A stretch of 64,000 nt of DNA from positions 186,001 to 250,000 of the forward strand of contig NZ_JBOFTR010000016.1 of assembly GCF_051652165.1 (NCBI RefSeq). Direction: 5' to 3'. This document shows, in pieces, positions 53,747-61,388 of the stretch. The notes beneath the pieces are model-generated. The model saw nothing but the letters and a program-made list of their open reading frames with translations. It did no database searches and had not been told where the DNA came from. Position numbers and translations under genes: made by a program. How positions within the stretch are numbered: position 1 is the first letter of the stretch; the number at the start of each line of letters is the position of its first letter. This DNA comes from Plesiomonas sp051652165 (GTDB taxonomy: Bacteria > Pseudomonadota > Gammaproteobacteria > Enterobacterales > CAMTGL01).

Positions 53747-54629
53747 GAACTTGCCGGAGCCTCGCTTACAGTGCCTATCTCCGGCCAAATTAAATTTATT
53801 TCTGTATATCAACGGCCAACGTGCTGATGGATATCATGATTTGCAAACCCTGTTTCAATTCCTCGACTATGGTGACACCTTGTGGTTTAGTTGCCGGAAT
53901 GATGGGCAAATTCACCTGACACCAGCCATTGACTCTGTCCCACACGAAGACAATCTCATTGTTCGTGCTGCGCGCCTACTACAACAACATACGAGTTGTA
54001 CATTGGGTGCAAACATTGAATTGCAAAAAATATTGCCGATGGGCGGTGGGCTAGGCGGTGGGTCATCAAATGCAGCAACAACATTAGTTGCCTTAAATTC
54101 TTTATGGAAAACCGGTTGTTCACGCTCGGTGCTGGAACAATTAGGCCTACAACTCGGTGCTGATGTCCCCGTATTTGTACATGGGCATGCCGCATTTGCC
54201 GAAGGTGTTGGTGAACAACTCTCTGATTGCAGCCCTGAAGAGAAATGGTATGTTGTGATTCATCCTCAAATTAGCATTCCTACAGCAACAATTTTTAGTG
54301 ATCCTGATCTTCCCCGTAATACGCCAAAGCGTGATCTAAATACACTGATGAGCTCCCCATACGAAAACGATTGCGAAAATGTAGCAAGAAAACGTTTTCG
54401 TGAGGTTGAACACCTTATTTCTTGGCTGTTACAATACGCACCGACTCGATTAACTGGAACGGGTGCTTGTGTTTTTGCTGAATGTGATTCAGAAGCAAAA
54501 GCACGTAATATTCTGAATATCGCTCCTGAGGGTTTACATGGTTTTGTCGCTAAAGGTATGAATGTGTCGCCACTGATGCAAATAGCTTTATATCCGAACG
54601 ACATACCCCTCACTCACATGAGCAAGTAA
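53730..54629 (+). CDS. ispE: 4-diphosphocytidyl-2-C-methyl-D-erythritol kinase IspE
   Basis: IspE is a GHMP kinase of the non-mevalonate isoprenoid pathway. The signature PMGGGLGGGSSNAATT, the N-terminal SPAKLNLFLYINGQRADGYH and the C-terminal RLTGTGACVFAE are clear. I chose ATG at 53730, inside the lolB end, giving 300 residues; a TTG at 53751 would be nearer the 283 of E. coli. The overlap indicates coupling with lolB. Confidence 0.95.
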   Translation: MTGYSENLPEPRLQCLSPAKLNLFLYINGQRADGYHDLQTLFQFLDYGDTLWFSCRNDGQIHLTPAIDSVPHEDNLIVRAARLLQQHTSCTLGANIELQKILPMGGGLGGGSSNAATTLVALNSLWKTGCSRSVLEQLGLQLGADVPVFVHGHAAFAEGVGEQLSDCSPEEKWYVVIHPQISIPTATIFSDPDLPRNTPKRDLNTLMSSPYENDCENVARKRFREVEHLISWLLQYAPTRLTGTGACVFAECDSEAKARNILNIAPEGLHGFVAKGMNVSPLMQIALYPNDIPLTHMSK

Positions 54630-54776
54630 AATGGTTAACAGTGTTAACCTTGGTAATATTGATTCACTGATCGAATCTGCATGGCTTGTTCGTAACTCTC
54701 ACCGTATACATTGGTGATATTACTGATCAACACCAGATTCACCTTCGTATCCTGACGCAAGCCTGAGGTTCTTCTC

Positions 54777-55724
54777 GTGCCCGACATGAAGCTTTTTGCT
54801 GGTAACGCAACACCGGAACTGGCACAACGCATCGCTGACCGTTTGTACATTTCTCTTGGCGACGCTACTGTGAGTCGTTTTAGTGACGGCGAAGTATGTG
54901 TACAAATTAACGAAAATGTGCGTGGTGGTGATATTTTTATCATCCAGTCAACCTGTGCCCCAACCAATGACAACTTGATGGAGTTAGTCGTAATGGTTGA
55001 CGCACTGCGCCGTGCTTCGGCTGGTCGTATTACTGCGGTTATCCCGTATTTTGGTTATGCTCGTCAGGATCGTCGTGTACGTTCTGCGCGTGTACCTATC
55101 ACGGCGAAAGTTGTGGCTGATTTCTTGTCTAATGTCGGTGTTGACCGTGTTTTGACAGTTGATTTGCACGCCGAACAAATTCAAGGTTTCTTTGACGTTC
55201 CAGTTGATAACGTTTTCGGTAGCCCTGTACTGCTAGAAGATATTTTGTCAAAGAATTTAGAAAGTCCTGTTGTCGTCTCACCTGACATTGGCGGTGTTGT
55301 ACGTGCTCGTGCTATTGCCAAGTTGCTCAATGATACTGATATGGCCATTATTGATAAGCGCCGCCCGCGTGCAAATGTCTCTCAAGTCATGCACATTATT
55401 GGTGATGTTAATGGCCGTGATTGTATTCTTGTTGATGATATGATCGATACCGGTGGCACACTCTGTAAAGCGGCTGAAGCACTGAAAGAGCGCGGAGCAA
55501 AACGTGTGTTTGCTTATGCTACGCACCCTGTATTTTCAGGTACCGCTATCGACAATATTAAAAACTCAGTGATTGATGAAGTGGTTGTTACTGATAGTAT
55601 TCCACTGACCCCTGAGTTTAAAGCCATCGATAAAGTTCGTGTATTAACGCTTTCAGGCATGCTGGCTGAAGCTATTCGCCGTATCAGCAATGAAGAGTCT
55701 ATTTCAGCAATGTTTGAGCATTAA
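54777..55724 (+). CDS. prs: Ribose-phosphate pyrophosphokinase Prs
   Basis: Prs makes PRPP from ribose 5-phosphate and ATP, for nucleotides, histidine and NAD. Typical sequence includes MKLFAGNATPELAQRIADRL, PYFGYARQDRRVRSARVPIT and the PRPP-binding loop CILVDDMIDTGGTLCKAAEA. The length is 315 residues. The start is GTG at 54777, preceded by GAGG eight bases upstream. Its product also feeds the his operon in this window. Confidence 0.98.
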   Translation: MPDMKLFAGNATPELAQRIADRLYISLGDATVSRFSDGEVCVQINENVRGGDIFIIQSTCAPTNDNLMELVVMVDALRRASAGRITAVIPYFGYARQDRRVRSARVPITAKVVADFLSNVGVDRVLTVDLHAEQIQGFFDVPVDNVFGSPVLLEDILSKNLESPVVVSPDIGGVVRARAIAKLLNDTDMAIIDKRRPRANVSQVMHIIGDVNGRDCILVDDMIDTGGTLCKAAEALKERGAKRVFAYATHPVFSGTAIDNIKNSVIDEVVVTDSIPLTPEFKAIDKVRVLTLSGMLAEAIRRISNEESISAMFEH

Positions 55725-55769
55725 TCAACCCGATTTTCTGCTTTAACACCCACATTGCAAAATGCTGCA

Positions 55770-55799
55770 ACAAAAAGCACCTTCCAAGGTGCTTTTTGT
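55770..55799 (+). terminator. Terminator of prs
   Basis: ACAAAAAGCACCTT (55770-55783) pairs with AAGGTGCTTTTTGT (55786-55799), with a T5 tract in the right arm. Confidence 0.85.
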
Positions 55800-55885
55800 T
55801 ATTCTGCCACGACAAGGTTAAAATATACGGTATTTCGGTTATCTCGTAACATCTCTTTTATCCTATTGTTAAGCATGAGAATACC

Positions 55886-56476
55886 ATGAGTACGATTAAA
55901 CTGATGGTTGGCCTAGCCAATCCTGGCGCTGAATATGCTGCAACCCGACACAATGCAGGGGCATGGTATATTGACCTATTATGCCGCCGTTATAATTGCA
56001 GCATGAAAGAAGAGGCTAAATTTTTTGGTTATACCAGCCGCCTACAACTACACGGACACGATGTTCGGTTACTTATTCCCACCACGTTTATGAATTTAAG
56101 TGGTAAGGCTGTTGCAGCCATGGCCAGCTTTTATCGTATCAACCCTGATGAAATTTTGGTGGCACATGATGAACTTGACCTTCCTCCTGGTGTAGCAAAA
56201 TTTAAGCTCGGCGGCGGAAACGGTGGGCACAATGGTTTAAAAGATATTGCCAGTAAGCTAGGTAATAACCCTAATTTTCATCGGCTACGCCTTGGTATTG
56301 GCCATCCAGGTGATAAAAATAAAGTCACTGGTTTTGTGCTTGGTCGGCCACAAACAGTAGAGCAAACGCTGATTGATGATGCTATTGATGAAGCAGTACG
56401 CTGTACAGAGGTGTTGTTACAAAACGATATGCTTGCTGCAATGAATCGCCTGCACAGCTTTAAAGCTCACCAATAA
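55886..56476 (+). CDS. pth: Peptidyl-tRNA hydrolase
   Basis: Pth releases peptides from peptidyl-tRNAs dropped by ribosomes. The catalytic His22 is in TRHNAGAWYIDLL, and TTFMNLSGKAVAAMASFY, AHDELDLPPGVAKFKLGGGN and GHNGLKDI are characteristic. The length is 196 residues. It precedes ychF as in E. coli; ychH, found between prs and pth there, is absent. Confidence 0.97.
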   Translation: MSTIKLMVGLANPGAEYAATRHNAGAWYIDLLCRRYNCSMKEEAKFFGYTSRLQLHGHDVRLLIPTTFMNLSGKAVAAMASFYRINPDEILVAHDELDLPPGVAKFKLGGGNGGHNGLKDIASKLGNNPNFHRLRLGIGHPGDKNKVTGFVLGRPQTVEQTLIDDAIDEAVRCTEVLLQNDMLAAMNRLHSFKAHQ

Positions 56477-56537
56477 TGTAGCAACACGCACCACCACAGT
56501 AATAGAGTAGGATGCAAAACTGCAGACAAAGCTGTGG

Positions 56538-56543
56538 TATAAT
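56538..56543 (+). promoter_or_regulatory. Extended -10 promoter of ychF
   Basis: TATAAT at 56538-56543 is preceded by TGG, an extended -10 element (TGNTATAAT), about 60 bases before the ychF start. No good -35 is visible. Confidence 0.55.
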
Positions 56544-56603
56544 ACAGAGTTTATATTGCACTTTTTTGTGCATGATATTTTGAGTGTAGAAGGTAATTAC
56601 ATC

Positions 56604-57695
56604 ATGGGATTCAAATGCGGCATTGTGGGTCTACCAAATGTTGGTAAATCTACCCTGTTCAACGCCCTAACTAAAGCGGGTATCGAGGCAGCAAACTTCC
56701 CGTTCTGCACCATTGAGCCGAACACAGGTGTAGTGCCTATGCCTGACCCACGCCTTGATCAGCTCGCGGAGATCATCAATCCTCAGCGCACCGTACCAAC
56801 CACAATGGAGTTTGTCGACATTGCAGGTTTGGTAAAAGGAGCATCAAAAGGTGAAGGTTTAGGCAACCAATTTTTAGCCAATATTCGTGAAACTGAAGCA
56901 ATTGGCCACGTAGTTCGCTGTTTTGAGAATGACAATATCATTCATGTTGCAGGTCAAGTTGATCCAGCAGATGATATCGATGTAATCAACACTGAACTTG
57001 CGTTATCAGACCTTGAAGCTTGTGAACGTGCACTACAACGTGTACAAAAGCGTGCTAAAGGTGGTGATAAAGACGCAAAACTGGAGCAGGAAGTGCTGGC
57101 TAAGTGTCTGCCACATCTGGAAAATGCCCAGATGCTGCGTACACTTGATTTAAGCCATGAAGAAAAAGCGGCAATCAAGTACCTCAGCTTCCTGACACTC
57201 AAACCAACCATGTACATTGCTAACGTGAACGAAGATGGTTTTGAGAACAACCCTTATCTGGATAAGGTTCGTGAAATTGCACTTGCTGAAGGTTCTGTTG
57301 TAGTTGCTGTTTGTGCCGCTATCGAAGCGGATATTGCAGAGCTAGAAGAAGAAGATAAAGCCGAATTTATGGCCGAGCTAGGTATTGAAGAGCCGGGCCT
57401 GAACCGCGTAATTCGTGCCGGTTATGAGCTGCTGAACCTGCAAACCTACTTCACCGCGGGTGTGAAAGAAGTACGTGCATGGACTATCTCTGTGGGTGAT
57501 ACCGCGCCACAAGCCGCAGGAAAGATCCATACAGATTTCGAAAAAGGCTTTATTCGTGCACAAACTATCGCATTTGATGATTTTATCAAATACCGTGGTG
57601 AGCAAGGCGCTAAAGAAGCGGGCAAAATGCGGGCTGAAGGCAAAGATTATATCGTTAAAGATGGCGATGTAATGAATTTCCTCTTTAACGTATAA
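56604..57695 (+). CDS. ychF: Redox-regulated ATPase YchF (Obg-like)
   Basis: YchF is an Obg-family P-loop protein that hydrolyses ATP rather than GTP and binds ribosomes; it affects oxidative-stress responses. The P-loop GLPNVGKST and switch DIAGLVKGASKGEGLGN are present, and the G4 position reads NVNE in place of NKxD, as expected for ATP use. The C-terminal TGS-like domain starts near LQTYFTAGVKEVRAWTI. ATG at 56604 gives 363 residues, the E. coli length. Confidence 0.98.
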   Translation: MGFKCGIVGLPNVGKSTLFNALTKAGIEAANFPFCTIEPNTGVVPMPDPRLDQLAEIINPQRTVPTTMEFVDIAGLVKGASKGEGLGNQFLANIRETEAIGHVVRCFENDNIIHVAGQVDPADDIDVINTELALSDLEACERALQRVQKRAKGGDKDAKLEQEVLAKCLPHLENAQMLRTLDLSHEEKAAIKYLSFLTLKPTMYIANVNEDGFENNPYLDKVREIALAEGSVVVAVCAAIEADIAELEEEDKAEFMAELGIEEPGLNRVIRAGYELLNLQTYFTAGVKEVRAWTISVGDTAPQAAGKIHTDFEKGFIRAQTIAFDDFIKYRGEQGAKEAGKMRAEGKDYIVKDGDVMNFLFNV

Positions 57696-57821
57696 CCAGT
57701 TTGAATCTCTACCATTCAAATACGAAAGTACTTAAATACTAAGGTGGAAAACGGCAAATTATTTTCGGTATTAAATAAACTACTGAGTATTTATGATGCC
57801 ATACTAAGCCTTAATGTCCTT

Positions 57822-57851
57822 AAAAGCTCATCTATTATTGGTGAGCTTTTT
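57822..57851 (+). terminator. Terminator after ychF
   Basis: AAAAGCTCATC (57822-57832) pairs with GGTGAGCTTTT (57840-57850, one G-U) and is followed by T. It lies between ychF and the convergent AraC-type gene. Confidence 0.75.
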
Positions 57852-57920
57852 CATATCACTAAAACACTCTACTCATAAAAGCTTGCTGATATAAAGACGG
57901 TATAAACTAAACGTACCGTG

Positions 57921-58745
57921 TTAATCATGAACTATCATTTCAGTAACATGCACTGTTTGACGCAACGCTCTTGGTGTAATTTGATAACGTTTTTGAAAAC
58001 GAGCAGTAAAACGAGATGGACAATGGTAGCCATTCTCTCTGGCTATCTCACTAATAGGCTTTTTAGTTAGCTGAATCGCATTTAATGCACTACCTAACCT
58101 TACATCGTCAATGATTTGTTGGAAACGCCCCCCTTCTGCAGCTAAATGGCGATGGAATGTTGACGTTGACATATGTAACTTCTCAGCCACTTGGCTTGCA
58201 GTCCAATGTCTTTCTGGCGCTAACATTAAGATCTCTTGGCAGCGGGTAATCAGTGAACTGTCTTGCGAAGAGAACAAAATATTACTGATATTATGCCCTT
58301 TCAACATCAATAATAATCCCAAAACCATATGCTCTAATAATGGTAAAGAGAACTTATTATCCAATACATATTTTAACTGCTCCCAGCAATAAATCAGTTC
58401 ATCGTTAAGTGAAAGACAAAAACCTGATTTCCTTTCCCTATTTATTGATGATGGATAAGATTGCTGAAACAATTGAAGAATTGATGGTGGTATATAAATT
58501 ATCTCAGATAAATAATGGCCATTAGCAGGTAAATTTGCGATTTTTAACTCATATCCGGCAGGGAAAATAATCAATTGTGTAGGATCAGCCGTTTCAACAT
58601 GATCTTGCCATTCAATTATTTTCTTACCCTGCCGAACTCGGCACAATGCAGGCATAATCAGTTTTACTTTATGAAGCTCATGAGCCTGACATGAAGTAAT
58701 TTTTTGCATACTTAATTGAGTAATCTGATGCTTTTGTGCCTGCAT
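57921..58745 (-). CDS. AraC-family transcriptional regulator (YbcM-like context)
   Basis: The 274-residue protein carries a C-terminal AraC/XylS double helix-turn-helix domain: WTASQVAEKLHMSTSTFHRH and later KPISEIARENGYHCPSRFTA with RFQKRYQITPRALRQ. The N-terminal part (about 1-165) resembles the cupin-like halves of this class, with FPAGYELKIANLP. It starts 14 bases after a ybcL-like gene, so the two are probably one operon; E. coli ybcL is likewise followed by an AraC-type gene, ybcM. The effector is unknown. Confidence 0.85.
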   Translation of the reverse strand: MQAQKHQITQLSMQKITSCQAHELHKVKLIMPALCRVRQGKKIIEWQDHVETADPTQLIIFPAGYELKIANLPANGHYLSEIIYIPPSILQLFQQSYPSSINRERKSGFCLSLNDELIYCWEQLKYVLDNKFSLPLLEHMVLGLLLMLKGHNISNILFSSQDSSLITRCQEILMLAPERHWTASQVAEKLHMSTSTFHRHLAAEGGRFQQIIDDVRLGSALNAIQLTKKPISEIARENGYHCPSRFTARFQKRYQITPRALRQTVHVTEMIVHD

Positions 58746-58759
58746 TATCTTTATCTTAT

Positions 58760-59311
58760 TTAATAACCGTACACTGGAACTATTTCAGCTGTTGCTAATT
58801 TATTCGCATTCAGCATAAACCCAACTAATGCACCACTGGAATTATTATCAATAGGTAATTTATCTGTTTTTAATGCCCAAATTTTAAAATGATAATGGTG
58901 TGGTTTATCCCCTTTTGGCGGACATACACCACCAAATCCAGCATAACCAAAATCATTACGGCCCTGAACTGCACCTGCTGGCAGTTTAGTACCTTTTTTA
59001 TCTCCGGCATCAACAACAAGGCTGTTTACTGATGCAGGAATGTTTACAACTGTCCAATGCCACCAACCGCTTCCTGTTGGTGCATCAGGATCAAATACAG
59101 TTATCGCAAAACTTTTTGTTCCCTCAGGTGCACCTGACCATGTTAATGAAGGTGATAAATTTGCACCATCACAGTCAAATCCTTGATAAACTTGATTTTG
59201 AGATAAAGATTGGCCTGTTTTTATTTCATTACTTTCTAAATGAAAAGTTCCAGCTTGCGCTGATAATGAAAAAAGAGCAGCTACTGTTGTCAATCCAATA
59301 CGCTTTTTCAT
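58760..59311 (-). CDS. ybcL: Periplasmic YbcL, phosphatidylethanolamine-binding-protein (RKIP) family
   Basis: The 183-residue protein has a signal peptide ending in SLSAQA and the PEBP/RKIP fold motifs FDPDAPTGSGWWHWTVVNIP and GAVQGRNDFGYAGFGGVCPP with HHYHFKIWALKT. It is highly similar by eye to E. coli YbcL. A uropathogenic YbcL variant suppresses neutrophil migration; as I recall that variant has Val where this protein has Thr79 (DAPTGS), so this copy looks like the K-12 form. ATG at 59311 has AGGG seven bases upstream. Confidence 0.9.
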   Translation of the reverse strand: MKKRIGLTTVAALFSLSAQAGTFHLESNEIKTGQSLSQNQVYQGFDCDGANLSPSLTWSGAPEGTKSFAITVFDPDAPTGSGWWHWTVVNIPASVNSLVVDAGDKKGTKLPAGAVQGRNDFGYAGFGGVCPPKGDKPHHYHFKIWALKTDKLPIDNNSSGALVGFMLNANKLATAEIVPVYGY

Positions 59312-59364
59312 ACACATACCCTAATCAGTAAAGAGCCATTATTCTATCTGTATGAATACACCCG

Positions 59365-59393
59365 TATCATGCCAACTTACTCAAATATCATGC
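59365..59393. promoter_or_regulatory. Direct repeat upstream of ybcL, candidate AraC-type operator
   Basis: TATCATGC occurs at 59365-59372 and again at 59386-59393, exactly 21 bases apart, two helical turns. This arrangement is typical of AraC-family binding sites. It lies 54-82 bases before the ybcL start. Confidence 0.45.
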
Positions 59394-59606
59394 AAATGAT
59401 ATCAACATTTACTCTATATGCACAATATACTCAAGGGCTCAATAGGTAATCAGGTATTGATTAATCCCGCGTACGTACTCTACTGAAGAAAAATAGTAGT
59501 ATGTGCATAATGAAGTTGTTGAATGGATGCATATCAAGGCAAAAAACTAGCCTAGTATTCCAATCATATAGGCTATAGCTATGATCATATTATGCGATTA
59601 TAACGC

Positions 59607-59635
59607 AAAAACCCCGCACAAGTTAATGCGCGGGG
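59607..59635 (-). terminator. Terminator of tRNA-Ser
   Basis: Read on the minus strand, CCCCGCGC (59635-59628) pairs with GTGCGGGG (59619-59612, one G-U) and runs into five T. It lies 11 bases after the tRNA 3' end. Confidence 0.85.
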
Positions 59636-59646
59636 CTCTCTAAATA

Positions 59647-59734
59647 TGGCGGTGAGGGAGGGATTCGAACCCTCGATACGTTGCCGTATACACACTTTCC
59701 AGGCGTGCTCCTTCAGCCTCTCGGACACCTCACC
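59647..59734 (-). tRNA. tRNA-Ser(GGA)
   Basis: The minus strand folds as an 88-base class II tRNA. The acceptor GGTGAGG pairs with CCTCACC, and the 3' CCA is encoded after discriminator G. The anticodon stem CACGC/GTGTG holds the loop CTGGAAA with anticodon GGA at 59698-59700, reading UCC and UCU serine codons. A long variable arm (TATACG/CGTATC) and the T loop GGTTCGAATCC are present. Confidence 0.97.
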
Positions 59735-60029
59735 AAATTTTGTGCCACTACCCTCAGTAGCGGACGGGGCGAAATATACGGAAATCTGATTAAATGGTCA
59801 ATAGCTTATTTTAAACTGTCAGTTTAACTGATTGAAAAACAGACCAATCGATGTAAATTTATGCGCCTTCTCTAAAGGAAACCCTATTTTCAATCTTCAC
59901 CGTAACATAAGCAGCAGATTGTCATAAAATATGGAATCGCACACAGTTTTAATACAACGATGCTTTATTCTGTTATTTTACTCAATTATCGCCATATATC
60001 ATAACATAATGAGAGATTGTAAAATTATC

Positions 60030-60353
60030 ATGCCAACCAACAACATGCTCACTTTTTATACTCGTTTTAAAGATGATATTCTCGCCAAACGAAAAACCAT
60101 CACTATCCGTGATGCACAAGAAGCTAACCAATTATATGTTGGGCAACGCCTTGATGTGTATACCAACCCAGAACAAGTGTATTTTTGTCAGCTAGACATT
60201 CTCTCCGTAACGCCAATAGCATTCACTCATTTAAATGAAACGCATGCACAACAAGAGAATATGACTCTTCCAGAGCTCAAACAGGTTATTCGCGATATTT
60301 ATCCAGGGCTTGCTACTTTGTATGTTGTTCACTTCAAACTACATTCAGCATAA
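60030..60353 (+). CDS. yqfB: YqfB, ASCH-domain N4-acetylcytidine amidohydrolase
   Basis: YqfB hydrolyses N4-acetylcytidine to cytidine and acetate. The 107-residue protein has the ASCH-domain segment RFKDDILAKRKTITIRDAQE, which contains the catalytic Lys and Thr, and HAQQENMTLPELKQVIRDIYPG, which contains the catalytic Glu. ATG at 60030 is chosen to match the E. coli length (103); an ATG five codons on is also possible, and the upstream frame to 59931 is unlikely. Confidence 0.9.
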   Translation: MPTNNMLTFYTRFKDDILAKRKTITIRDAQEANQLYVGQRLDVYTNPEQVYFCQLDILSVTPIAFTHLNETHAQQENMTLPELKQVIRDIYPGLATLYVVHFKLHSA

Positions 60354-60694
60354 GAAAATTGACATTATGGTTCGTGTATACCCATAACTCGGTATTAATA
60401 CCAAAACGTACACAATAGACTTGAGTATCCTCTCTTTATTTATTTCATGTTTTTTCTTAAATACTGAACTTTGCTCTAAACTCAAAGTCTGAATAAATAA
60501 CTACTGAGAAAAATCAATCAGGAACAATACGTCTTGACAAGATGCATATTTAGTGCACCAAGATAACATCGATATATATCAGCAAGTTAAAATATTTTAG
60601 TATCCCAAAAATAATTTAGCTCTTCAACAAATACTATAAACCTTGAGAGGTTGTTCAATCTTTCAGGGAATTTCTGCTTTTTAATGAAAAAAAA
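60354..60694. other. AT-rich spacer before lpp
   Basis: This AT-rich stretch between yqfB and the lpp promoter shows no convincing reading frame or RNA gene. It may hold upstream elements of the strong lpp promoter. Confidence 0.35.
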
Positions 60695-60724
60695 ATTTCT
60701 AAAGTTCAAAATTTGAGTAATACT
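60695..60724 (+). promoter_or_regulatory. Candidate lpp promoter
   Basis: TGAGTAATACTTGT, with a -10-like TAATACT at 60718-60724, resembles TGTGTAATACTTGT of the E. coli lpp promoter as I recall it. A-rich sequence precedes it, and the leader runs about 45 bases to the lpp start. Confidence 0.5.
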
Positions 60725-60772
60725 TGTTTAGGCTTGAATCTAGATCAAGTATGTGTTTACAGGGAGTCTATA

Positions 60773-61000
60773 ATGAACAAGACCAAATTAATTCTTGGTA
60801 CCATCGTGTTGAGCTCTACTCTGCTGGCTGGTTGTGCGAACACTAGCAAGCTAGAGCAAAGTGTTGCAGATCTGAACACTAAAGTTGACCAATTGGCAAC
60901 TGACGTAGGTTCTATGCGTACTGACGTTCAAGATGCTAAAGCAGAAGCTACTCGTGCTAACCAGCGTCTAGACAACATGGCAACTCACTACAAAAAGTGA
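60773..61000 (+). CDS. lpp: Major outer-membrane (Braun's) lipoprotein Lpp
   Basis: Lpp is a trimeric coiled-coil lipoprotein that ties the outer membrane to peptidoglycan through its C-terminal lysine. The signal peptide ends in the lipobox LLAGC with Cys21. The mature part shows heptad repeats (LNTKVDQLATDVGSMRTDVQ), the conserved ATRANQRLDNMAT and a terminal YKK. The length is 75 residues against 78 in E. coli. GGGAG precedes the ATG at 60773, and a strong terminator follows. Confidence 0.97.
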   Translation: MNKTKLILGTIVLSSTLLAGCANTSKLEQSVADLNTKVDQLATDVGSMRTDVQDAKAEATRANQRLDNMATHYKK

Positions 61001-61020
61001 TAACTGTGTAATACTTATAA

Positions 61021-61050
61021 AGCAGTGCGTTTTTCGTGCTGCTTTTTTTT
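61021..61050 (+). terminator. Terminator of lpp
   Basis: AGCAGTGCG (61021-61029) pairs with CGTGCTGCT (61035-61043, two G-U) and ends in eight T. Confidence 0.85.
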
Positions 61051-61388
61051 ATACCCTCAGTAAATCTTTTCACTCTATAAACGAATGTTTAGCTTATACG
61101 GTAAATGAGTATCACACGCCATATTTGCTACTGTTTTAATAAAATACAGAGACATCCCCTTAAAAAGCATACCTTTATAAACATTTAAACACACTTTAGT
61201 ATATTTAAGTTTAAATTGACTATTACCACATTCTACTACTTTGAACTATTATACTATTAGCATAATCAGTGTAAGAATGACACCGTATCATAACATCGTG
61301 AGTTCGCACATTTGAATCTGCATACTTGGATGCATTAATTATTTTATGCATTTATTCTCTGTTTTCTGATTGGCTGTATATAAATCTA
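61051..61388 (+). promoter_or_regulatory. Upstream region of eptA
   Basis: This 338-base AT-rich region should contain the eptA promoter. I looked for PmrA-type (CTTAAT-N5-CTTAAG) and PhoP-type (GTTTA-N6-GTTTA) boxes and found no convincing match. The eptA frame is open from 61326, but the first 21 codons do not resemble the family. Confidence 0.35.

Noticed and set aside
59607..59734. Possible phage attachment site at tRNA-Ser
   Set aside because: I found no duplicated tRNA 3' end and no integrase nearby, so it is not called as an attachment site.
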